Assembly: GCA_017620015.1 (NCBI GenBank)
Contig: JAFZRE010000023.1
Coordinates: 151,579-215,578 of the forward strand
Length of the DNA stretch: 64,000 nt
Reading direction: 5' to 3'
DNA from: Bacteroidales bacterium
GTDB lineage: Bacteria; Bacteroidota; Bacteroidia; Bacteroidales; ML635J-15
The notes beneath the pieces are model-generated. The model ran no database searches and was not told the origin of the DNA. It was given only the letters and a program-made list of their open reading frames with translations. The position numbers and the translations under genes were made by a program. Positions 58,212 through 64,000 of this stretch are shown piece by piece (the stretch's first letter is position 1; each line of letters starts with the position of its first letter).

Positions 58212-59786
58212 GTGGACGCAGAGGACGTAGAGAAAGAAGAAGTGTGCAGCGAACTGTTTCTGGATGTCAGAAGTTCGGAGGTCAACATAGCTTTGCTCAA
58301 CAACAAGCGGTTGGTTGAACTCAGCACCGAATACAGCAACGTAGATTTTTCGGTCGGCGACATTTATCTTGGCAGGGTTAATAAACTTATGCCAGGACTG
58401 AATGCTGCATTCGTTGATGTAGGCTACAGAAAGGATGCGTTCTTGCATTACCTTGACCTTGGCACGGGATTCCTTACCCTAAAGAAGTTCGTCCGTATGG
58501 GTATGACTAAAAATCCTAACGGTCTTACCAACATTAAGGTCGAACCCGATATTGATAAGCATGGTAAGATTGCCGATATGCTGAAAGTGGGGGAGTATGT
58601 TCTCGTACAAATCGCCAAGGAGCCGATATCGTCCAAAGGACCGCGCCTAACCTGTGAAATTTCAATTGCTGGTCGCAATCTTGTTCTGCTACCGTTCAAT
58701 AATAGGATTTCGGTAAGCCAGAAAATCAAGTCGAACGAGACCCGTAAACGCCTGCGTAGTTGGGTAGAGGGACTTGTGCCTAAGAATTTCGGTGTGATTA
58801 TACGAACTGTGGCGCAAGATAAGAATGTGGTGGAACTTGACAAGGAGCTGACTTCGTTGCTTGACAAGTGGAAGGATTTATATAAGCAGTTGTCGGCAGT
58901 CGAGCCGCCAAGCATCGTGCATGGTGAGATGAACAGGACTTCTGCATTTTTGCGCGATATGCTCAATTCGTCGTTCCATCAGATTGTTGTAAACGATGCC
59001 GATATGTACAACGAGGTGAAGAAGTTCATATCGGAAATTGCACCAGAAAAGACCAAAATTGTAAAGTTATACACCGACAGAACTCCTATTTTCGACAGCT
59101 ATGGTATCGAGAAGCAGATAAAGACGGCTTTTGGTCGTACCGTTCCGATGCGTTCGGGAGCCTATATAGTTATTGACCATACTGAAGCGGGACATGTCAT
59201 TGATGTAAATTCTGGAAATAGGACTAATTCAAAGAATGACCAGGAAACCAATGCTTTGGAAGTCAATTTGATTGCGGCTGAAGAAATTGCCCGTCAGCTT
59301 CGTTTGCGTGATATGGGCGGAATTATAGTTGTTGATTTCATTGACGTTCATGGTAGCGAAAGCAAGAAGGCCATTTACGACAAGATGAAGGAATGCATGG
59401 CGAACGACAGGGCCAAGTATCACTTGACACCGTTAAGTAAGTTCTGCCTTATGGAGATTACTCGTCAGCGTGTTCGTCCTGAAACCGACAAAAAGACTGC
59501 AGAAACTTGTCCTTGCTGTAACGGCACAGGAAAGATACAGGCTAGCATTAATCTTACCGATGAGATTGAGAATCAGTTGAAGTACATCCTTAAGAAAAAC
59601 AATGTTTCCAAGGTTGTAATAAAGACACATCCATTTGTCGAGGCTTATATCAACAAGGGCCTTTTCAAATCGATGAGGAAGCAGTGGCAGAAACTCCACA
59701 ACTGCAAGCTTGAAGTGCTTCCAATGATGGCGTATTCGTATATGGAATATCATTTCTTCGACGAGTACGATGAGGAACTTATGTAA
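58212..59786 (+). CDS. rng: Ribonuclease G/E family endoribonuclease
   Basis: A 524-residue protein of the RNase E/G catalytic core. The S1 domain interrupts the N-terminal RNase H-like part (SVGDIYLGRVNKLMPGLNAAFVDVGYRKDAFLHYLDLG). The 5' sensor, DNase I-like catalytic segment (IDHTEAGHVIDVNSGNRT; GGIIVVDFIDVHGSESKKAIYDKMKE) and Zn-link CPCCNGTG are intact. It processes rRNA and degrades mRNA. The first usable codon appears to be GTG 58212, because no in-frame ATG precedes the conserved SELFLDVRSSEVNIALL. A GTG at 58242 is another option. It follows the HU terminator by only about 25 nt, so read-through may supply its transcription. Confidence 0.92.
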   Translation: MDAEDVEKEEVCSELFLDVRSSEVNIALLNNKRLVELSTEYSNVDFSVGDIYLGRVNKLMPGLNAAFVDVGYRKDAFLHYLDLGTGFLTLKKFVRMGMTKNPNGLTNIKVEPDIDKHGKIADMLKVGEYVLVQIAKEPISSKGPRLTCEISIAGRNLVLLPFNNRISVSQKIKSNETRKRLRSWVEGLVPKNFGVIIRTVAQDKNVVELDKELTSLLDKWKDLYKQLSAVEPPSIVHGEMNRTSAFLRDMLNSSFHQIVVNDADMYNEVKKFISEIAPEKTKIVKLYTDRTPIFDSYGIEKQIKTAFGRTVPMRSGAYIVIDHTEAGHVIDVNSGNRTNSKNDQETNALEVNLIAAEEIARQLRLRDMGGIIVVDFIDVHGSESKKAIYDKMKECMANDRAKYHLTPLSKFCLMEITRQRVRPETDKKTAETCPCCNGTGKIQASINLTDEIENQLKYILKKNNVSKVVIKTHPFVEAYINKGLFKSMRKQWQKLHNCKLEVLPMMAYSYMEYHFFDEYDEELM

Positions 59787-59870
59787 TAAATAAAAAACTG
59801 GCTTTTACCTGCTTTAGTGTTTCTCAGAAATCAAATCTAAAATCGACAATCGTAAATCGTAAATAAATTG

Positions 59871-59878
59871 TATTTTTG
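59871..59878 (+). promoter_or_regulatory. -7 box of the panB promoter
   Basis: TATTTTTG lies 23 nt before the ATG. It is preceded by an AATCGTAAATCGTAAAT repeat, also present in the other orientation near 42785-42815. Confidence 0.45.
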
Positions 59879-59901
59879 TCCGTCTTTTTAATTGTACAAT
59901 T

Positions 59902-60714
59902 ATGTCGGTACATAAGGAAATAAAGAAGGTGACAACACACATTCTTCAGGAGATGAAGAATCGTGGCGAGAAGATTTCTATGCTGACTGCCTACGACTAT
60001 AGTATGGCTAAAATCATCGACAAGGCAGGTATTGACGTAATACTTGTCGGTGATTCTGCATCGAATGTGATGGCTGGCTACGAAACGACCTTGCCGATAA
60101 CTCTCGATGAGATGATTTACCATGCCAAAAGCGTTGTTCGTGCTGTTGACAGGGCATTGGTGGTTGTGGATTTGCCGTTTGGAACCTATCAGAGCAATTC
60201 AAAGGAGGCTTTGTCGTCGGCAATACGCATAATGAAGGAAACTGGTGCAGGAGCCGTTAAGCTTGAAGGCGGAATGGAGTCGGAAGAATCGATAAAGAGA
60301 ATCCTATCGGCTGGTATTCCGATAATGGGACATCTGGGACTAACCCCACAGAGTATAAACAAGTTCGGAACTTACGCGGTTCGTGCCAAGGATGATGAGG
60401 AGGCTTCTCGCTTGGTTGAAGATGCGTACTTGCTTCAGGAACTGGGTTGCTTTGCAATTGTGTTGGAAAAGATTCCTGCTAGCCTTACTTCGCGTATTGT
60501 TTCCGAAATCAAGATTCCAATCATTGGTATTGGTGCAGGTGCTGCCGACGGTCAGGTGCTCGTAATGCACGATATGTTAGGAATTACACAGGAATTTTCG
60601 CCCCGTTTCTTACGCCGCTATGCCGACCTTGATGCTGTAATAACTGGTGCAGTAACCAATTACATCAGCGATGTGAAGTCTGGCGATTTCCCCAGCGAGC
60701 AGGAACAGTACTGA
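59902..60714 (+). CDS. panB: 3-methyl-2-oxobutanoate hydroxymethyltransferase
   Basis: A 270-residue ketopantoate hydroxymethyltransferase that uses methylene-tetrahydrofolate to convert alpha-ketoisovalerate to ketopantoate in coenzyme A synthesis. Conserved blocks: [110 protein letters not shown]. Length is typical. It starts a run with the RluA-type synthase (16-nt gap). Confidence 0.97.
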   Translation: MSVHKEIKKVTTHILQEMKNRGEKISMLTAYDYSMAKIIDKAGIDVILVGDSASNVMAGYETTLPITLDEMIYHAKSVVRAVDRALVVVDLPFGTYQSNSKEALSSAIRIMKETGAGAVKLEGGMESEESIKRILSAGIPIMGHLGLTPQSINKFGTYAVRAKDDEEASRLVEDAYLLQELGCFAIVLEKIPASLTSRIVSEIKIPIIGIGAGAADGQVLVMHDMLGITQEFSPRFLRRYADLDAVITGAVTNYISDVKSGDFPSEQEQY

Positions 60715-60730
60715 CAAATTTTGTCGCACC

Positions 60731-61426
60731 ATGGCAGAAAATCTAAATACAAGTTCGCAAGAAGTTGAAATCCTGTACGAGGACAATCATATCATTGCCG
60801 TAAACAAGCAGGCTGGACAGATTGTGCAGGGCGACAATACTGGCGACAAACCTTTGTCCGACATTCTGAAATCTTACATCAAGGAGCGGGATAATAAGCC
60901 AGGCAATGTTTTCCTTGGTGTGCCGCATCGTATCGACAGACCTGTTAGTGGTGTGGTTCTGTTTGCAAAGACAAGCAAGGCTCTTTCGCGACTGAGCGAA
61001 CTCTTCCGTACAAAGGATGCCCATAAGACTTATCTTGCAGTTGTCGGCAACAAACCACCTAAGGACAATGATACGCTTGTGGACTACATTTACCGCAATG
61101 TCAAGCAGAACAAGTCGTATGTGGTTGACGAAAAGCATCCCGATGCAAAGCGGTCAAGTCTTTCTTACAAGGTTGTTGGTCATTCCGAAAGATATTATCT
61201 CCTTGAGATAGACTTGCATACGGGACGACATCACCAGATTCGCTGCCAGTTGGCAAACATGGGGTGTCCTATACGTGGTGACTTGAAATACGGATATCCG
61301 CGCTCGAACAAAAACGGAGGCATCAATCTTCATGCGGCAAGAATCCGCTTCACCCATCCTGTTAAAAAGGAGGAGATTGTCATCGAAGCTCCGTTTCCGG
61401 ATGAGAAGATTTGGAAGATATTTTAA
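60731..61426 (+). CDS. RluA-family pseudouridine synthase
   Basis: A 231-residue RNA pseudouridine synthase. The catalytic motif is HRIDRPVSG (66-74, catalytic Asp69), with EDNHIIAVNKQAG upstream and LETDL-type IDLHTGRHHQIRCQLANMGCPIRGDLKYG downstream. No S4 domain is present. Its RNA target cannot be deduced, and short forms like this resemble RluC/TruC-type enzymes. It is co-directional with panB. A large hairpin follows the stop. Confidence 0.93.
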   Translation: MAENLNTSSQEVEILYEDNHIIAVNKQAGQIVQGDNTGDKPLSDILKSYIKERDNKPGNVFLGVPHRIDRPVSGVVLFAKTSKALSRLSELFRTKDAHKTYLAVVGNKPPKDNDTLVDYIYRNVKQNKSYVVDEKHPDAKRSSLSYKVVGHSERYYLLEIDLHTGRHHQIRCQLANMGCPIRGDLKYGYPRSNKNGGINLHAARIRFTHPVKKEEIVIEAPFPDEKIWKIF

Positions 61427-61431
61427 TGTGC

Positions 61432-61480
61432 CTTCTCCTTTTGTCATCCTGAATTCATTTCAGGATCTGAAAAGGAGAAG
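61432..61480. repeat. Dispersed hairpin (GTCATCCTGAA family), left of the GIY-YIG gene
   Basis: Outer arms CTTCTCCTTTT (61432-61442) and AAAAGGAGAAG (61470-61480) are perfect. Inner arms ATCCTGAA (61446-61453) and TTCAGGAT (61459-61466) are perfect. It could also terminate the upstream operon. Confidence 0.7.
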
Positions 61481-61500
61481 TCGAATGTAGTAGAAATAAT

Positions 61501-61845
61501 ATGAAAACATATTATGTTTATATGATGTCGAATTATACCAATAATGTGCTTTATATTGGAGTAACAAACGATTTGGTTCGTAGGGTTGCCGAACATAAGG
61601 TGCATGTCAACGATGGCTTTACAGCAAAATATAATTGTAAAAAACTAGTTTATTTTGATGGTTTTGAGAATGTTGAAGATGCAATATCAAGAGAAAAGCA
61701 ATTGAAACAATGGCATAGGGACTGGAAAAATAATCTTGTTGCAGAGATGAATCCGCAGTGGAAAGACTTGGCGGAAGAAGTCGGTGTTGATGATGAAATA
61801 ATAGAGTCAGTGTCGGATTATTATAAATCATTGAAGGAATCATAG
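61501..61845 (+). CDS. GIY-YIG nuclease-domain protein
   Basis: A 114-residue protein with a GIY-YIG domain: YYVYMMSNYTNNVLYIGVTNDLVRRVAEHK (4-33; YVY and YIG elements, Arg of LVRR), FTAKYNCKKLVYFDGFENVEDAISREKQLKQWHRDWKNNLV (catalytic Glu in REKQLK, about 64-69). Members of this small family are widespread with unknown roles. It sits between two copies of a dispersed hairpin repeat in inverted orientation, a layout often seen with mobile or site-specific nucleases. AT-rich codons differ from those of its core-gene neighbours. Confidence 0.9.
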   Translation: MKTYYVYMMSNYTNNVLYIGVTNDLVRRVAEHKVHVNDGFTAKYNCKKLVYFDGFENVEDAISREKQLKQWHRDWKNNLVAEMNPQWKDLAEEVGVDDEIIESVSDYYKSLKES

Positions 61846-61850
61846 TAACG

Positions 61851-61875
61851 GATGCTGAAACAAGTTCAGCATGAC
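61851..61875. repeat. Dispersed hairpin (GTCATGCTGAA family), right of the GIY-YIG gene
   Basis: ATGCTGAA (61852-61859) and TTCAGCAT (61865-61872) form a perfect stem. Read on the minus strand it is GTCATGCTGAACTTG..., that is, inverted relative to the copy at 61443. Confidence 0.7.
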
Positions 61876-61892
61876 TTTTAGAGAAGTGTGAT

Positions 61893-63776
61893 ATGGAAAG
61901 TCTTCTTCAGTCGGAAAACATTAGTAAGCGGTATGGCGACAAACTGCTGTTCGAGAATATAAACATCAGCATTGGCGAGGGGCAGAAAATAGCTCTTGTT
62001 GCCAAGAATGGTACTGGAAAAACCTCGTTGCTGAACATCCTTGCTGGTGCCGACTCTCCTGATGGAGGAAGCCTTAGCCGTCGGCGCGATGTGAGGATTG
62101 GCTATCTTCCGCAGGAAATTGAGATGGATTCGGAAAAGACCGTGCTCGATGCAGTGTTTGTGCTTGAAAATGAGATTACCCAGACCATTCGCCAATACAA
62201 CGACTGCCTTTACTCAGAATCGCACGAGGTTCTCCCTTCTCTGCTTGACAAGATGGATGCCCTAAATGCGTGGGACTACGAATCGCGAATCAAACAAATA
62301 CTTGGAAAACTTGACATTCACGACTTTGACAAAAAAATAGGTACTCTGAGCGGGGGACAGAAAAAGCGTGTGGCATTGGCTGGACTGTTGATTTGTGAGC
62401 CTCAGCTTTTGATTCTTGACGAGCCTACAAACCAGTTGGACCTCAATGTTATAGAATGGCTCGAAGATTACCTTTCTGTTGCCAATATCACAATATTTAT
62501 GGTAACGCACGACCGCTATTTCCTCGACCGTATATGTAACACGATAATCGAACTTGATGGCGGACAAATATATTCGTATTCGGGGAATTATACCTATTAT
62601 GTGGAAAAACGTGCCGAGCGTATTGAGAATTTGCAGGCCAACATTGAGCGGGCGCAAAACTTGATGCGTACCGAGCAGGAATGGATTCGTCGTATGCCAA
62701 AGGCACGTTCCCACAAGGCAAAATATCGCATTGATGAGTTCGAAAACCTGAAAGCAAGGGCTTCGCAACGCATCGACAACCGTAAACTTGAACTCGATGT
62801 TGCAAATCAGCGTCTTGGAAAGAAAATCATTGACATATACAACATTTCAAAGTCGTACGGCGAGCAGAAAATTATTGAAGAGTTTTCGTATAAGGTTACG
62901 CGTGGTGAAAAGATTGGAATTGTCGGGCGCAATGGAGTGGGGAAGACGACTTTCCTGAATTTGATTACAGGAAATCTTGCTCCCGACAGCGGTCATATTG
63001 AAATCGGACAGACGGTGAAATTCGCCTACTACACCCAAGAAGGCATTGCTTTCAATGAAGATGACAAGCCCATTGACATTGTCCGCAAGATTTCCGACGA
63101 TGTGAAGTTGCGCGATGGCAAGAGCTTTTCGGCATCGGGACTGCTCAACTACTTTATGTTCACTGGCGATATGCAGCATACGCTCGTGCGTAAGCTTAGC
63201 GGTGGTGAAAAGCGCAGGCTGTATCTCTGCACGGTGCTTATCCAGCAGCCAAATGTGCTGATAATGGACGAACCAACCAACGACTTGGACATCACAACCT
63301 TGCAGGTGTTGGAAGAATATCTGACGTTGATTGACGCGACTGTCATAATTGTTTCGCACGACCGCTTCTTTATGGACAAGATTGTTGACCATCTGTTTGT
63401 GTTCGAGGGCGAAGGAAAGATTTCCGATTTTCCGGGAAACTATACGCAGTTCCGCGATTCGGATGCCTACATAAGATATTTGGGAACAACGCAGAATAAG
63501 GATGAAAAGCCTGCAAAAGAAGCAAATGCCGAGCCTCGCAAGCCTGCAAATGCATCAAAGAAAAAACTTTCGTACAAGGATCAGCGCGAATACGATATGC
63601 TTGAAAAGGAAATTGAGGAACTGAATGCCAAGCGTGTTGCAATGGAGGAGGAACTTAATTCGGGACAACTTTCGCCGTTTGAGATTGCAGCAAAGTCGTC
63701 GGAATACTCGCAACTCATTGATAGTATTGACGAAAAGGAAATGCGTTGGTTGGAACTGGCGGAAATGCTGGAGTAA
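61893..63776 (+). CDS. ABC-F family ATPase (Uup-like)
   Basis: This 627-residue soluble protein has two ABC domains and no membrane segments. Walker A is KNGTGKTS (about 38-45) and GRNGVGKTT (about 345-353), with signatures LSGGQKKRVAL (about 150) and LSGGEKRRLYL (about 434), and Walker B LLILDEPTNQLDLN and VLIMDEPTNDLDIT. A helical linker (about 235-310) contains the P-site tRNA interaction motif region. A charged coiled-coil C-terminal extension (about 535-627) is typical of Uup-like members. ABC-F proteins act on the ribosome, and some confer antibiotic resistance. This one looks like a housekeeping type. Confidence 0.93.
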   Translation: MESLLQSENISKRYGDKLLFENINISIGEGQKIALVAKNGTGKTSLLNILAGADSPDGGSLSRRRDVRIGYLPQEIEMDSEKTVLDAVFVLENEITQTIRQYNDCLYSESHEVLPSLLDKMDALNAWDYESRIKQILGKLDIHDFDKKIGTLSGGQKKRVALAGLLICEPQLLILDEPTNQLDLNVIEWLEDYLSVANITIFMVTHDRYFLDRICNTIIELDGGQIYSYSGNYTYYVEKRAERIENLQANIERAQNLMRTEQEWIRRMPKARSHKAKYRIDEFENLKARASQRIDNRKLELDVANQRLGKKIIDIYNISKSYGEQKIIEEFSYKVTRGEKIGIVGRNGVGKTTFLNLITGNLAPDSGHIEIGQTVKFAYYTQEGIAFNEDDKPIDIVRKISDDVKLRDGKSFSASGLLNYFMFTGDMQHTLVRKLSGGEKRRLYLCTVLIQQPNVLIMDEPTNDLDITTLQVLEEYLTLIDATVIIVSHDRFFMDKIVDHLFVFEGEGKISDFPGNYTQFRDSDAYIRYLGTTQNKDEKPAKEANAEPRKPANASKKKLSYKDQREYDMLEKEIEELNAKRVAMEEELNSGQLSPFEIAAKSSEYSQLIDSIDEKEMRWLELAEMLE

Positions 63777-63800
63777 AGTCATATCGCAAGTTTCCATAAT

Positions 63801-63865
63801 GGAGATTCCGTATAGACAGGCTCACAAGGCTCGTTCCTGTGCCTGTTCGCTTTGTCTTACGGAAT
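63801..63865. repeat. Palindromic repeat with GGAGATTCCG edge
   Basis: ATTCCGTA (63805-63812) and TACGGAAT (63858-63865) enclose ACAGGCTCACA and TGTGCCTGT. The GGAGATTCCG(T)ATAG edge also occurs in the element at 13937. It lies 12 bp past the stop of the transposase remnant. Confidence 0.55.
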
Positions 63866-63877
63866 GAACTGTGTTAA

Positions 63878-64000
63878 CTACCAAATATTTTTTGAAAAAT
63901 TTTCATCATACATTTTGTTGCCAGTCATAATAGCGAATATTTGTTTTATAAGTTTGTTTACCAGTGCAATACGTATTACCTTATTTGCCTTTCCCTTTTC
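63878..64000 (-). CDS. IS110-family transposase, C-terminal end (rest off the window)
   Basis: The minus strand is open from the right edge to a TAG at 63878-63880. The 40 visible residues begin EKGKANKVIRIALVNKLIKQ and end KNIW, with MTGNKMYDENF before it. The GKA-NKV-x-x-IAL-VNKLI...TGNKMYD pattern is the usual end of IS110/IS116/IS902-type transposases. Whether the element is complete cannot be seen. IS110 elements lack terminal inverted repeats and carry regulatory (bridge) RNA in their non-coding ends, which would lie partly outside the window. Confidence 0.6.
   Translation of the reverse strand, partial: EKGKANKVIRIALVNKLIKQIFAIMTGNKMYDENFSKNIW

Overview
The window looks like a chromosomal segment of a Bacteroidetes bacterium, most likely an uncultured or gut-type member of the order Bacteroidales. 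Supporting evidence: promoters of the form TTTG-N19/21-TAnnTTTG, almost no Shine-Dalgarno sequences, a type IX secretion (T9SS) C-terminal signal and a SprE/PorW-like T9SS lipoprotein, the conserved order short GT5 protein - DUF4270 - glmS - sprE, an EF-G2-type elongation factor, a CreD/HTH/membrane-protein operon, a PFOR, and HU followed by a 30-residue basic protein and RNase G. No rRNA, CRISPR array or complete insertion sequence was seen. Gene names rest on recognised motifs only, because no database search was possible. Layout: 1-3132 is a RavA/ViaA-like MoxR ATPase pair (the ViaA partner runs off the left edge). 3430-6972 is pyruvate:ferredoxin oxidoreductase. 7199-18205 is an accessory region: an unknown protein, about 1.1 kb of repeat-rich DNA, two adjacent DUF262 proteins (GmrSD/SspE-like, probably anti-phage), three tandem paralogues of an unrecognised family, and an AAA ATPase with a DUF234-type nuclease-like tail lying between direct repeats. 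18399-23241 is housekeeping: pyrBI, an FKBP isomerase, tRNA-Arg, a polyprenyl diphosphate synthase, half of a split transketolase, and TsaE. 23242-31640 is a second accessory region: a HigBA toxin-antitoxin pair, a Schlafen-AlbA/HATPase regulator, a long hairpin before a tiny HTH protein, surface lipoproteins, an unknown protein, and a second DUF234 ATPase framed by hairpins and a 33-bp-period array. From 31763 to the right edge the content is mainly core: tRNA-Leu, trigger factor, a T9SS-exported carboxypeptidase, a CreD operon, EF-G2, a DUF3078 porin-like protein with MscS, class II aldolase, a POT peptide transporter, the GT5-DUF4270-glmS-sprE operon, an oxidoreductase, lipoproteins, an exopolysaccharide glycosylphosphotransferase, HU-bL38-like-rng, panB, a pseudouridine synthase, a GIY-YIG protein, an ABC-F ATPase, and the tail of an IS110-type transposase at the right edge. 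The most striking signals are non-coding. Both DUF234 ATPase genes are bracketed by their own repeat families, which also overlap their promoters. Two unrelated short-repeat arrays share a 33-bp spacing. The three-paralogue cluster carries a conserved palindromic site and a duplicated 3' segment. The GIY-YIG gene sits between inverted copies of a dispersed hairpin. Several MITE-like or REP-like palindromic elements fill the intergenic regions.
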